DNA from: Chitinivibrionales bacterium
GTDB lineage: Bacteria > Fibrobacterota > Chitinivibrionia > Chitinivibrionales > WJKA01
Reading direction: 5' to 3'
Assembly (NCBI GenBank): GCA_014728295.1
Contig: WJLW01000025.1
Coordinates: 108,862 to 172,861 of the forward strand
Length of the DNA stretch: 64,000 nucleotides
Below are positions 44,262 through 52,788 of the stretch, in pieces. A program made the position numbers and the translations under genes. The notes beneath the pieces are model-generated. The model saw nothing but the letters and a program-made list of their open reading frames with translations. It had not been told where the DNA came from and did no database searches. Within the stretch, counting starts at the first letter, position 1; every line of letters starts with the position of its first letter.

Positions 44262-44879
44262 TTAAGTACTGTCCTTGGCTGAGAGGTCAATGTCCTGCCA
44301 CTTCGGAATTTCGGGAAAGTGTTTCTCGTCAAAAAATGACTGCATGCCGACCACTGTTGTTTCGCGTAAATTTTCATCTCCCCGGTATCGTTTCAAAAAG
44401 CATTGACATCCTAAATGAAAGGGCGGTATGATTTTCGGGTATTTAAAAATCTGCTCTCTAGTTACGAATTGACCTTTGCTGATATTTTGAGCGCATATCT
44501 GATCCTGGTTGGCAAAGTCGAAATAATAAAATTCTACGCCTTCTTTATCACCCTCCTCAATTTCAGACAAATTTGTTTCCAAATGGTGCTGCCATTGCCG
44601 GATTATCAGCTCGCGATCTTGATCGTTCAGCGGAGCGCCATATATATCTTCGTTTTGCCCGCCCAAATATTTTCGAATCTCTTCAATTGGGGGCTTTATA
44701 TCGTCGATACTTTCCCGGGGGCTCTTGCGAACAATAGAATAGATGCCACTCTGGTGGATAACCGGCCGTGCTTCACCTTCTTCTTCAGCAGAAGTTTCTT
44801 TTTTATTGACGCCAATGTGAATGGCGACCAACAACAGAATCAGAAAGAGAATTATACCGATAAGTGCGTAAGGTATCAT
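44262..44879 (-). CDS. Single-pass membrane protein with Cys-rich motif resembling the phage Mu F fold
   Basis: A 205-residue protein behind a GGAA ribosome-binding site. Residues 3-25 form a membrane helix (IPYALIGIILFLILLLVAIHI). A charged linker follows, and a C-terminal domain with DQICAQNISKGQFVTRE and IIPPFHLGCQCFLKRY. The pattern Cys...P-x-H-x-x-C-x-C recalls the metal-binding part of Mu gpF (minor head) domains, which also occur outside phages. This resemblance is by eye only. There is no other phage gene here. It is the first gene of the cassette with the PorV-like, M6-like and peptidase-MA genes. Confidence 0.65.
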   Translation of the reverse strand: MIPYALIGIILFLILLLVAIHIGVNKKETSAEEEGEARPVIHQSGIYSIVRKSPRESIDDIKPPIEEIRKYLGGQNEDIYGAPLNDQDRELIIRQWQHHLETNLSEIEEGDKEGVEFYYFDFANQDQICAQNISKGQFVTREQIFKYPKIIPPFHLGCQCFLKRYRGDENLRETTVVGMQSFFDEKHFPEIPKWQDIDLSAKDST

Positions 44880-44973
44880 GCCGCTTTTCCTTCACGGATA
44901 AGCCACTGAACTGTCGGACTATGAGGGGGTGGCGGTTGCTCAGGCTTCGTTAAGCCAGAAATGCCAACCTTAT

Positions 44974-45002
44974 ATAGTAACGCATTCGAGTCGACTTGTC
45001 TA
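44974..45002 (-). promoter_or_regulatory. Candidate promoter of the PorV-like/M6-like cassette
   Basis: On the minus strand TAGACA (45002-44997) and TACTAT (44979-44974) are 17 bases apart, about 90 bases before the ATG at 44879. It would drive the four genes 44879 to 34504. The 146-base gap to icd shows no terminator for icd. Confidence 0.5.
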
Positions 45003-45025
45003 TTGTTTTCTGTGGACGACGCCAA

Positions 45026-46234
45026 TTACGGCATATTTTCTACGATTGCTTTGCCGAAGCCCGAGCATGACACCGTGGTCGCATCCTCCGTCAAACGTGC
45101 AAAGTCATAGGTAACTGTTTTCTGTGCAATAGTTTTCTCGATCCCGGAGATGATTAGCCGGGCCGCCTTATTCCATTTCATATACTCAAGCATCAATACA
45201 CCCGACAAGATAACTGAGCTTGGATTTACTTTGTCAAGGTTGGCATATTTGGGCGCGGTACCATGTGTGGCTTCGAATAGTGCATGTCCGGTCTGATAAT
45301 TTATGTTGGCTCCGGGAGCGATGCCGATGCCACCCACCTGCGCCGCCAGTGCATCCGAAACATAGTCGCCGTTGAGATTCATGGTGGCAACTACATCAAA
45401 TTCTTTGCCGCGGGTCAGCACCTGCTGCAGAAATATATCCGCAATTGCATCTTTAATCAGTATCTTGCCCTCCGGCACGTTGCCGTTGCATTCTTCCCAC
45501 GACACGACCGTATCGTTGAACTCTTCTCCGGCCAGTTCGTAGCCCCACTTGCGAAACGCTCCCTCGGTGAATTTCTGTATGTTGCCTTTATGCACCAGCG
45601 TGACGCTGCTGCGATTATGCTTGAGTGCATACTCGATTGCGGCACGAATTAATCGCTTCGAGCCGGTTTTTGAAATCGGCTTGAGACCGATGCCCGAATC
45701 CTGGCGAATCTCCCAGCCGAATTCTTGGCGGCAGAAGGCAATCAGCTTCTCTGCTTCGGGTGTTCCCTGCTCAAGCTCCTTGCCCGCATAGACGTCCTCG
45801 GTGTTTTCGCGGAAAACAACCATGTCGATGTCTTCGGGTTTTTTTACGGGAGAAGGAACGCCGGAAAAATAGCGTACCGGACGTAAACAAACATACAGGT
45901 CAAGCAATTGACGCAATGCGACATTGAGAGAGCGAATCCCGCCGCCTATCGGAGTCGTCAGGGGGCCTTTGATGCCGATCATATATTCTCTGAAGGTGTC
46001 GACAGTCTCATCCGGCAGCCAGCTTCCGGTGGTGTCAAATGCCTTTTGTCCGGCAAGTACCTCTTTCCAGGCAATAGCACGTTTTCCATCGTAGGCATTC
46101 TCAACCGCCTTATCAAATACGTATTGAGAAGCATGCCAGATATCCGGTCCGGTCCCGTCCCCCTCGATATAGGGCACAATCGGATTTTCGGGGATATTCA
46201 GTTCACCATTGTGCATGCTGATTGTATCTGCCAT
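45026..46234 (-). CDS. icd: NADP-dependent isocitrate dehydrogenase
   Basis: A 402-residue enzyme converting isocitrate to 2-oxoglutarate in the TCA cycle. It has [12 protein letters not shown], the isocitrate loop [29 protein letters not shown], and the cofactor segment [17 protein letters not shown]. The Lys-Tyr pair there is the pair that selects NADP+ in the E. coli enzyme, so the cofactor is probably NADPH. AAGGAG lies 9 bases before the ATG. It is a single-gene unit by spacing. Confidence 0.96.
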   Translation of the reverse strand: MADTISMHNGELNIPENPIVPYIEGDGTGPDIWHASQYVFDKAVENAYDGKRAIAWKEVLAGQKAFDTTGSWLPDETVDTFREYMIGIKGPLTTPIGGGIRSLNVALRQLLDLYVCLRPVRYFSGVPSPVKKPEDIDMVVFRENTEDVYAGKELEQGTPEAEKLIAFCRQEFGWEIRQDSGIGLKPISKTGSKRLIRAAIEYALKHNRSSVTLVHKGNIQKFTEGAFRKWGYELAGEEFNDTVVSWEECNGNVPEGKILIKDAIADIFLQQVLTRGKEFDVVATMNLNGDYVSDALAAQVGGIGIAPGANINYQTGHALFEATHGTAPKYANLDKVNPSSVILSGVLMLEYMKWNKAARLIISGIEKTIAQKTVTYDFARLTEDATTVSCSGFGKAIVENMP

Positions 46235-46335
46235 TGAGTCTGCTCCTTAAGTATTTACCGGTTAGTGGGGTGAGAGGTGAGTAGCTATAAACCATTTAAA
46301 ATACGAAAAATAATATTGAATCTCAAGCATTTCTA

Positions 46336-46364
46336 TTGACATGGATGGTATCGGCAAGTATCTT
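46336..46364 (+). promoter_or_regulatory. Promoter of the tRNA-Gly gene
   Basis: TTGACA (46336-46341) is a perfect -35 box, 17 bases from TATCTT (46359-46364). The predicted start near 46371 leaves a 13-base leader before the tRNA. It may also transcribe the downstream protein gene. Confidence 0.75.
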
Positions 46365-46383
46365 TTCATTTTCAAATATTCGT

Positions 46384-46455
46384 GCGGGAATAACTCAATG
46401 GTAGAGTGCAACCTTCCCAAGGTTGACGTTGCGGGTTCGAGCCCCGTTTCCCGCT
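46384..46455 (+). tRNA. tRNA-Gly (anticodon CCC)
   Basis: A 72-base cloverleaf. The acceptor GCGGGAA pairs with TTCCCGC. The D-stem is ACTC/GAGT, the anticodon stem CAACC/GGTTG holds the loop TTCCCAA with anticodon CCC, and the T-arm has GCGGG-TTCGAGC-CCCGT. CCA is not encoded; discriminator T. It reads GGG codons. A following CTTTTTG could weakly terminate. A protein reading frame running through this region from 46341 is accidental. Confidence 0.95.
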
Positions 46456-46487
46456 TTTTGTCCGCCGCTGCAAACTGCTTCAAGCGT

Positions 46488-47726
46488 ATGAATGTGACCT
46501 CTGCATCAGCTCTCATTTGCAAAGCCGCCTGCCTTCTGTTTACATTGGTATTTTGTGCAAACGGCGTTGATGTTTTTAACGCGGTCACCGAAAAACAACA
46601 CGAACTTGCACAAGAGATGGTTTCGATGACTCATGCACTGCAATGGGAACAGGTCGAACGCGCGTTTAAAAAGCTGCAACGACTTGAAAAGAAAGAGCAG
46701 CTATTACCGCTCAGCTCTCTTTTTCTGGTTGCTTCACATGTATTGCGAATTCAGAATAACGAATACAGCGATCAGCGGGAGCAGGAAAAGCTCTATGAAG
46801 AATCGCTGAAACAGGCTGAAAAAGGAATTGAACAGCTTCGAGCGTATAGTGAAACGGCAGATTCGGCGACGCTGGCGATGAAGCATTTCATCGAAGGCGG
46901 CATAAATGGTTTTACCGCGACCCTCAAGATTGAAACCTCTCCGTTCGAAGCATTGAATGAGGGCCTAAGTGCTTTGAAGCTGCTTGAGCAGGCAATTGAG
47001 GTGGATACAACGCTCTATGATGCATATCTGGGATGCGGTATCTTTCACTGCTCTCTCGCCAAATCCCCCGCAATTGTCAAGGGGGCACTTAAAGTTCTGG
47101 GCCGTTCGGCGAGCGTGGATTCCGGATTGGCCTATCTTCGTCTCAGCGCTCACAACGGACGCTATACTTCCAGTGTGGCAAAAATCTACCTGATCCATTT
47201 TCTCTCGCCCTATTATGGTCACCTGCGCCAGGAAAAAACCTCGTTGATGCACGCATTGCAAAGCCAATATTCCCGCAATCCCTACTTTTTCTTTCTGGAG
47301 TTTGAGGAACTTCTGTGTTTTTACCCGCCGGATTTTTATGCACTCGATACACGGCGAAAACTGAAAAATGCTCTTCACAGATGTGAAGATGCAAATCAGA
47401 TATCCTGCTCAAGATATTGTGAGCTGCTCAAATGGCAATACTGGCTATTGAATCCTTTTCCACCGGCAATGCTGAGACCGGATGCCAAATATGATCTGCA
47501 GGCATTCAACTACTATCCGCTTTTTGTTCGCACCGTGAGCGACAAGCATTTCCTGACATCGTGTGCGGATAACAATAACAAGCCGGAAGATTTCCAACAG
47601 CGCCGGACATCAATTGAGGCCCACAGCGAAATGCTGCAAAAAATGGTGGAGGAGTCGACTATCAACACCAATCGCCAAGGCTTTTATCGCTGGCATGTGC
47701 GGGATGCTTTGCGTTTTGAAGATTAG
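46488..47726 (+). CDS. Exported TPR-like protein of unknown function
   Basis: A 412-residue protein. ATG 46488 is taken since it opens a signal peptide (ASALICKAACLLFTLVFCANG); longer readings would run through the tRNA. The mature part is almost all helical with TPR-like pairs (LKLLEQAIEVDTTLYDAYLG, then GIFHCSLAKSP; KSVAKIYL-like SSVAKIYLIHFL; FFFLEFEELLCFYP). I recognise no catalytic motif. It starts 32 bases after the tRNA with only a weak ribosome-binding site and may depend on the tRNA promoter. A terminator follows 11 bases after the stop. Confidence 0.75.
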   Translation: MNVTSASALICKAACLLFTLVFCANGVDVFNAVTEKQHELAQEMVSMTHALQWEQVERAFKKLQRLEKKEQLLPLSSLFLVASHVLRIQNNEYSDQREQEKLYEESLKQAEKGIEQLRAYSETADSATLAMKHFIEGGINGFTATLKIETSPFEALNEGLSALKLLEQAIEVDTTLYDAYLGCGIFHCSLAKSPAIVKGALKVLGRSASVDSGLAYLRLSAHNGRYTSSVAKIYLIHFLSPYYGHLRQEKTSLMHALQSQYSRNPYFFFLEFEELLCFYPPDFYALDTRRKLKNALHRCEDANQISCSRYCELLKWQYWLLNPFPPAMLRPDAKYDLQAFNYYPLFVRTVSDKHFLTSCADNNNKPEDFQQRRTSIEAHSEMLQKMVEESTINTNRQGFYRWHVRDALRFED

Positions 47727-47736
47727 GAATGCGTGC

Positions 47737-47759
47737 GGGAGGTTAAGATTTCCCTTTTT
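47737..47759 (+). terminator. Intrinsic terminator behind the TPR-like gene
   Basis: GGGAGG (47737-47742) pairs with TTTCCC (47749-47754), including two G-T wobbles, around the loop TTAAGA and followed by TTTTT (47755-47759). Confidence 0.55.
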
Positions 47760-47804
47760 GCGTGGCTCCCAAGATTTCAGCCCGCGCGCGCGGTAAAAAG
47801 CAAG

Positions 47805-47879
47805 GGTGGCTGATGGGACTCGAACCCACAACAACTGGAACCACAATCCAGTGCTCTAACCGATTGAACTACAGCCACC
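47805..47879 (-). tRNA. tRNA-His (anticodon GTG)
   Basis: Read on the minus strand: acceptor GTGGCTG/CAGCCAC with the extra G at -1 (47879) opposite C73 (47805), which is the identity mark of tRNA-His. The D-stem is GTTC/GAGC with one weak pair, the anticodon stem CTGGA/TCCAG holds the loop TTGTGGT (anticodon GTG), and the T-arm is GTGGG-TTCGAGT-CCCAT. CCA is not encoded. Confidence 0.96.
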
Positions 47880-47899
47880 ATGGTGTATAAATTCGTCTA

Positions 47900-47927
47900 A
47901 ATATACTATCTTAACATGCTTTTGCAA
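47900..47927 (-). promoter_or_regulatory. Promoter of the tRNA-His gene
   Basis: On the minus strand TTGCAA (47927-47922) and TATATT (47905-47900) are 16 bases apart. The predicted start near 47893 lies 14 bases before the tRNA. It sits directly behind the stop codon of the preceding protein gene (47930). Confidence 0.65.
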
Positions 47928-47929
47928 AG

Positions 47930-48847
47930 CTATTCGAATGCAACGGCATTTCCCCACGAAGCCGGATTGTAATAGCCTGCGTTGGCTGGATGTACAGATT
48001 GGGCTTTGTTTTCTGCATCACCGGCAAACAAAGCGAATCCCCACTGACGCCCGGTAAACGGTTTCATGAAACCCATGTCGTAAAAGGGTACCCGAACAAT
48101 GAAATAATCACCCTGTGATTCTGTGCTGATTTCATTCAGCCACGCTGCTTCGGAATATGCGATCGTATCATGCTGCATGGCGCGTTTGTGGTGATAGGCA
48201 TAAATTGAATCGGTGTCGGAGAAGACAGACAGGAATCTATCGGGATAGGAAAGAAACGCATACTTACCATTTTTTCCGTCGACCGCAAACGTTAATAAAC
48301 CCGGTGATTTTTTCACAACCAGGATAAACTGTCGGTAATTCCAGAACAGACCGGCGTGCTGTTCGCCAATCGTATATACGTTGTTGCCTGAAAGCTTTGC
48401 TATGAGCTTGTCTGCCCCTGCATCGTCGCCGACTTTCTTAACCGCGAGTGTATCGGGCGCCGGAAGCTCGGGCAGTGCGGCTATTGCAATCGGGATGATT
48501 GCACCTTTGCGTTCAACCGAATCCTTGATCAACCAGTTTACCGAGAGAAAGTCTTTGCCGCCCAGCAAATGGGTTCCGACATTGCCAAGGGAGATTTCCT
48601 GAGTATAGTCATCGATGGTGACTGTCCGGGTGGCCAGCCTTCTGCGAGATCCGTTTTCGCTGGTGCGATACAGCGTCATGACGGCGGTTTGCTGATAGAT
48701 CTGCGCAGTATCGAAATGAGCTTTGACGACTATTTCATCATTTCTCTGGGTGAGCCATGGCGATGGGCTATTAAACGATACTATCTGACCGGTGTTTAAG
48801 CTGCAAAACCCTGCAATAACTAAACCGCTCAATAATAAACGCATCAT
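47930..48847 (-). CDS. Secreted protein of unknown function
   Basis: A 305-residue protein with GGGAG upstream of ATGATG and a signal peptide (MMRLLLSGLVIAGFCSLNTG). The middle has a short beta domain (DEIVVKAHFDTAQIY). The C-terminal 170 residues contain WNYRQFILVVKKSP, FIVRVPFYDMGFMKPFTG and QWGFALFAGDAENKAQSVHP, ending WGNAVAFE. This pattern recalls CBM9-like carbohydrate-binding domains, but I am not confident. No neighbour gives a function. Confidence 0.72.
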   Translation of the reverse strand: MMRLLLSGLVIAGFCSLNTGQIVSFNSPSPWLTQRNDEIVVKAHFDTAQIYQQTAVMTLYRTSENGSRRRLATRTVTIDDYTQEISLGNVGTHLLGGKDFLSVNWLIKDSVERKGAIIPIAIAALPELPAPDTLAVKKVGDDAGADKLIAKLSGNNVYTIGEQHAGLFWNYRQFILVVKKSPGLLTFAVDGKNGKYAFLSYPDRFLSVFSDTDSIYAYHHKRAMQHDTIAYSEAAWLNEISTESQGDYFIVRVPFYDMGFMKPFTGRQWGFALFAGDAENKAQSVHPANAGYYNPASWGNAVAFE

Positions 48848-48921
48848 CTTGTGCTTCTCCCTTGTGAAATAGATTCGGAACCAGATACACGAATTAAAAT
48901 ATGTTCAGGATATCTATCAAA

Positions 48922-48961
48922 CAAAAAAGCGGGCATAACAAAAAGTATCATTATACCCGCT
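48922..48961 (-). terminator. Strong terminator at the end of the ribosomal-aldolase transcript
   Basis: On the minus strand AGCGGGTATAA (48961-48951) pairs with TTATGCCCGCT (48938-48928), with one mismatch, around a 12-base loop, and is followed by TTTTTTG. It lies 18 bases after the aldolase stop and is the first clear terminator after the whole superoperon. Confidence 0.88.
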
Positions 48962-48978
48962 ATTTATCTACGGATGCA

Positions 48979-50001
48979 CTAACCGGCGTAACGTTTTTTC
49001 ATCTCCTCCAGGGAGACCGGCTGGTAATCTCCGGCATGGCCGGCAGTGCTGAATGCTTTCATCTCCTCAATGATCCAGGTGCGAACGGCATCGCGTGCCG
49101 GGCCCAGATACTTGCGTGGATCAAAAGCTTCCGGTTTTTCGGTAAACACTTTTCGAATGGCGGCGGTAATGGCCAGGCGGCCGTCGGTATCGATATTCAC
49201 TTTGCGCATGCCACGTTTGATGGCATCCTGAATCATCGCGGTCGGAACGCCGACAGCATTGGGAACCTTGCCGCCGTATTTATTGACTTCGTCAACCATG
49301 TGCTTGGGCACCGAAGAACTGCCGTGCATAACCAGCGCAATTTCGGGAACCCGCTTGTGTACATCGTCGATAATGTCCAGAGCCAGCTTGACTTCGGTGC
49401 CAACCGGAAATTTATAGGCGCCGTGCGAAGTGCCAATGGCTATCGCCAGCGCATCGATGCCGGTTTGCTTGACGAACTCTTCAGCTTCCAGCGGATCGGT
49501 CAGGTGGGCCGCGGATGCTACGGTATCATCCTCAATGCCGCCCAGGGTGCCGATTTCACCTTCAACCGAAACGCCGTAGCTGTGTGCGATTGCAACGGCT
49601 TCTCTGGTGATGGCGACATTGCCGTCAAACGAGCGTGCGGGATGAGCACCATTTGCATCTTTGGTTGCATAATCAAGCGAGCCGTCGATCATCACCGAGG
49701 TAAAGCCCAATTCGCAGCACTCCTTGATAGTTTCGATATCAGGGCCATGATCGAGATGCAGGGCTGTCGGAATCTGCGGATACTTTTCTTCGGCCATATA
49801 GCGCACCATTGCGGCCAACAGACCTTTATCGGCATACTTCAGCGCGTTGCGGCTGACTTGGACAATTACCGGCGAAGATGTCTCGGCTGCGGCGTCGCAG
49901 ATCGCCTGCAACTGTTCCATATTATTTACATTGAAGGCGCCAACGCCATAGCCGCCTTTGTTTGCTTCGTCCAAAATCAATTTCATCGGGACCAATGCCA
50001 T
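48979..50001 (-). CDS. fba: Class II fructose-1,6-bisphosphate aldolase
   Basis: A 340-residue zinc-dependent aldolase of glycolysis and gluconeogenesis. The zinc and substrate motifs are PTALHLDHGPD, FTSVMIDGSLD, GEIGTLGGIED, AIGTSHGAYKF, and MHGSSSVP, and the phosphate site is RKVNIDTDGRLA. GGAG lies before the ATG. It follows rplQ after 51 bases without a visible terminator, so it may be read from the ribosomal promoter. This size class resembles the thermophile/Gram-positive (class IIB) type more than the E. coli one. Confidence 0.95.
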   Translation of the reverse strand: MALVPMKLILDEANKGGYGVGAFNVNNMEQLQAICDAAAETSSPVIVQVSRNALKYADKGLLAAMVRYMAEEKYPQIPTALHLDHGPDIETIKECCELGFTSVMIDGSLDYATKDANGAHPARSFDGNVAITREAVAIAHSYGVSVEGEIGTLGGIEDDTVASAAHLTDPLEAEEFVKQTGIDALAIAIGTSHGAYKFPVGTEVKLALDIIDDVHKRVPEIALVMHGSSSVPKHMVDEVNKYGGKVPNAVGVPTAMIQDAIKRGMRKVNIDTDGRLAITAAIRKVFTEKPEAFDPRKYLGPARDAVRTWIIEEMKAFSTAGHAGDYQPVSLEEMKKRYAG

Positions 50002-50052
50002 AATTACTCCTTTATTGTGCGGGTACAGTGCGTGTTATGTAGGTGTAACAGA

Positions 50053-50706
50053 TCATTTGTTGTCGGAAGTATCTTTTTGTGCTTTCTCGTCTTCGGAAGA
50101 AGCTGATTTTGCTTCCTCATCTGCAGCGGAGGGTACCTCATCGTGAGCTTCTGCGGCGGGCGCGGTTGCTTCCTGTTTCTGTTCCTGCTCCTTGACGGCA
50201 GCAGTGCCTTCGGCCGGTACTGCTTCGGAGGTTGAAGTTGCAGCTTTGTCGCCGTCTGATGCCGGCTTGGCGCTCACGGTTGGTGCCGATTTTTTTGCAA
50301 CTGCTTTTTTACCCGGCTTGCGCTTTTTCTTTTTATGGCGGGGTGATTCGTCCGCACCAACCAACTCAATAATCGACATTAACGCATTATCTCCCCTGCG
50401 TTCGCCAACTTTGATGATGCGGGTATAGCCGCCCTCACGATTTTCGTATCGCTTGGCGATATCCTCGAAAAGCTTGGTGAGGATACCCTTGTCTCTAACG
50501 GTTCTGGCCGCCAGCCTGATATTGTGCAGGCCACCGCGCTTGCCGTAGGTTATCATTCGTTCGGCAACGCCGCGCACTTCTTTGGCTTTGGCCAGCGTGG
50601 TGACCACGCGCTCATGCCGCAGTAGTGAGATGGTCATGTTCGAAAGCATGGCTTTGCGATGGCTGGCTGTGCGATTCAGCTTGCTGCCTGATTTAAGGTG
50701 TCGCAT
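50053..50706 (-). CDS. rplQ: 50S ribosomal protein L17 with long C-terminal tail
   Basis: A 217-residue L17; the E. coli protein has 127. Residues 1-118 are the normal domain ([35 protein letters not shown]). A lysine-rich patch ([16 protein letters not shown]) and about 75 residues of Ala, Glu, Ser and Asp follow. The tail is low-complexity and probably disordered. It ends the alpha operon after rpoA. Confidence 0.95.
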   Translation of the reverse strand: MRHLKSGSKLNRTASHRKAMLSNMTISLLRHERVVTTLAKAKEVRGVAERMITYGKRGGLHNIRLAARTVRDKGILTKLFEDIAKRYENREGGYTRIIKVGERRGDNALMSIIELVGADESPRHKKKKRKPGKKAVAKKSAPTVSAKPASDGDKAATSTSEAVPAEGTAAVKEQEQKQEATAPAAEAHDEVPSAADEEAKSASSEDEKAQKDTSDNK

Positions 50707-50753
50707 GTGTATAACCTTTTTGAGTTAATTTCGCTATGTTAAGCAATGTTGTA

Positions 50754-51743
50754 TCAGTCAAGGTCTCTGTCCTGCCCCATTATGCGATCGACATCCATGC
50801 CGAACGAAAGGCCAAGATTGCCGAGCACCTGATTGAGCTCAATGAGCGATTTGCGGCCGAAATTTTTATACTTGAGCATGTCCGCTTCCTGGTTGCGTAC
50901 CAGATCGGCAAGGGTATGGATATTAGCCGCTTTCAGACAGTTGTTGGACCGTACCGAAAGTTCGAGTTCGTCCACGCGCATTTTAAGCAGTTGGCGAAGC
51001 TTGTCGGTTTTTTCGTCGGATATTTTTTCTTCGACCGGTTCAAGCTCCCCTTCAAAATTGATAAACACATCAAGGTGATCATGAAGGAGCTTTGCTGCAT
51101 AACCCATCGAATCTTCAACCGACAGACTGCCGTCGGTCCACACGTCCATGAGTATTTTGTCAAGATCGGTGCGCTGGCCCACACGCGTATTTTCAACGGT
51201 ATAGTTGACTTTGCGAACCGGCGTAAAAATTGCATCGATAGGGACGGTGCCGACTGGATCGTCTTCTCGACGGTTAAGCTCTGCGGGTACATACCCACAG
51301 CCGTCCGAGACGCGCATCTCGATTTTCAATTTCGCATCGGCGTTGATCGTTGCGATTTTGAGATCGGGATTAAGAATTTCAACATCGGGATTTTTTTCGA
51401 TGTCCGATGCCTTGACATCGCCTTCACCGCTGACGTCCAGACGAAGAATTGCATCTTCATCGGAAAGGAGCTTGAGTTTCAGTTGCTTTAAATTCAGGAT
51501 AATATCGGTAACATCTTCGGCCACGCCATCAATCGTTGCATATTCGTGGACTGCACTGTCGATTTTAACCGATACGACAGCCGCCCCCTGCAACGAAGAA
51601 AGCAGGATTCGACGAAGTGAATTGCCAATGGTATGGCCCCAGCCTCGTTCCAGCGGTTCAACGACGACACGACCGTAATTGGGTTCATTATCCGGATTTT
51701 CCATCTGAATGCTTTTGGGCATGAGTAAGCTTTTCCACTTCAT
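50754..51743 (-). CDS. rpoA: RNA polymerase alpha subunit
   Basis: A 329-residue alpha subunit of usual length. The N-terminal dimerisation domain has EPLERGWGHTIGNSLRRILL. The C-terminal domain (about 250-315) has ELSVRSNNCLKAANI and KYKNFGRKSLIELNQVL, which contact UP elements and regulators. It lies between rpsD and rplQ in the usual order. Confidence 0.97.
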   Translation of the reverse strand: MKWKSLLMPKSIQMENPDNEPNYGRVVVEPLERGWGHTIGNSLRRILLSSLQGAAVVSVKIDSAVHEYATIDGVAEDVTDIILNLKQLKLKLLSDEDAILRLDVSGEGDVKASDIEKNPDVEILNPDLKIATINADAKLKIEMRVSDGCGYVPAELNRREDDPVGTVPIDAIFTPVRKVNYTVENTRVGQRTDLDKILMDVWTDGSLSVEDSMGYAAKLLHDHLDVFINFEGELEPVEEKISDEKTDKLRQLLKMRVDELELSVRSNNCLKAANIHTLADLVRNQEADMLKYKNFGRKSLIELNQVLGNLGLSFGMDVDRIMGQDRDLD

Positions 51744-51762
51744 CTGCTATCTCATCTCCTCA

Positions 51763-52386
51763 CTATTTGGAGTATAATTCAACAACTAATTGTTCCTGGA
51801 TATCCATTGGTATCGAGCCGCGGTCGGGTTTGCGTACCATTGAGCCGGTAAGCTTTACTTTATCGATAGTAAGCCAGTCCGGAATATCTTTGGCCAGACG
51901 CAACGACTCGTGGATGATATTGAGATTTTTGCTCTTTTCCTTGACCTGAATAACATCTCCTTCGGCAACCTGCTGCGAAGGAATATTCGCTTTTTTGCCG
52001 TTAAGCAGGAAATGATTGTGCAGGACAAGTTGTCGGGCTGCATTTCTGGACGGCGCCAGCCCCAAGCGAAAGACAACATTGTCGAAGCGAGATTCAAGCA
52101 AAATCAACAGGCTCTCACCGGTAACGCCTTCCTGGCGCGCGGCTTTCTGGAAATACAGCCGGAACTGCTTTTCGAGAACTCCGTAGATTCTGCGGATTTT
52201 CTGTTTTTCGCGCAGTTGCGTGTCGTATTCCGATGATGTTCTTCTTCGCTTTGTCGTTCGTAAACCGGGCGGGAATGGACGGCGATCGAATGAGCACTTT
52301 TCAGATTTACACCGCTCGCCTTTGAGCATGAGCTTTTTGCCTTCACGGCGGCATAATCTGCAAACTGAGCCGCGATAAACTGCCAT
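51763..52386 (-). CDS. rpsD: 30S ribosomal protein S4, zinc-binding form
   Basis: A 207-residue S4, an early 16S-binding assembly protein. Cys9, Cys12, Cys26 and Cys31 (VCRLCRREG; ERCKSEKCSF) form a zinc site, the C+ form. The S4 RNA-binding domain is at about 95-155 (LLESRFDNVVFRLGLAPSRN). Confidence 0.96.
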   Translation of the reverse strand: MAVYRGSVCRLCRREGKKLMLKGERCKSEKCSFDRRPFPPGLRTTKRRRTSSEYDTQLREKQKIRRIYGVLEKQFRLYFQKAARQEGVTGESLLILLESRFDNVVFRLGLAPSRNAARQLVLHNHFLLNGKKANIPSQQVAEGDVIQVKEKSKNLNIIHESLRLAKDIPDWLTIDKVKLTGSMVRKPDRGSIPMDIQEQLVVELYSK

Positions 52387-52393
52387 AGGTTTC

Positions 52394-52777
52394 TCAGATC
52401 CTTCTCCGTTTAGGTGGACGGCAACCGTTATGGGGGATTGCTGTAAAATCTTTTATCGAGGTAATTTTGAGTCCGGAGGAGGCCAATGCCCGAATAGCGC
52501 TTTCACGGCCGTTGCCCGCTCCTTTGATGTGGACTTCGATACGGCGAACGCCTGCATCATAGGCCATTTTGCCAACAACGTCCGCAGCAATCTGGGCTGC
52601 AAACGGGGTGCTTTTGCGAGAGCCTTTGAAGCCGGATTTCCCGGGTGTGTTCCAGCCGAACACATTGCCGTTTACATCAGAAATGTTGATGATCGTATTG
52701 TTAAAGGTAGCTCGAATATGAGCAATACCCTCGGATGATGCTCTTTTTTTGGTTTTAGTCTTCTTTTGTTTGTTCAT
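52394..52777 (-). CDS. rpsK: 30S ribosomal protein S11
   Basis: A 127-residue S11 of the platform near the mRNA exit. It shows [34 protein letters not shown] and the C-terminal [14 protein letters not shown]. It is 7 bases upstream of rpsD. Confidence 0.96.
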   Translation of the reverse strand: MNKQKKTKTKKRASSEGIAHIRATFNNTIINISDVNGNVFGWNTPGKSGFKGSRKSTPFAAQIAADVVGKMAYDAGVRRIEVHIKGAGNGRESAIRALASSGLKITSIKDFTAIPHNGCRPPKRRRI

Positions 52778-52788
52778 AGCTTAAAATC

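Noticed and set aside
44262..44879. Prophage remnant because of the Mu-F-like motif
   Set aside because: No capsid, terminase, integrase or repeat is near, and the protein has a membrane anchor and fits the surrounding operon.
46341..46487. N-terminal extension of the TPR-like gene
   Set aside because: It runs straight through the tRNA-Gly gene; the downstream ATG opens a signal peptide.
47781..47793. CG-repeat (CCGCGCGCGCGG) as a regulatory or Z-DNA site
   Set aside because: It is short, single and lies between two genes ending there; nothing supports a function.
48901..50106. Long plus-strand open frame of about 400 codons
   Set aside because: It lies antisense to the aldolase gene, whose motifs are complete; the frame has no family-like segments and arises from codon bias on the other strand.
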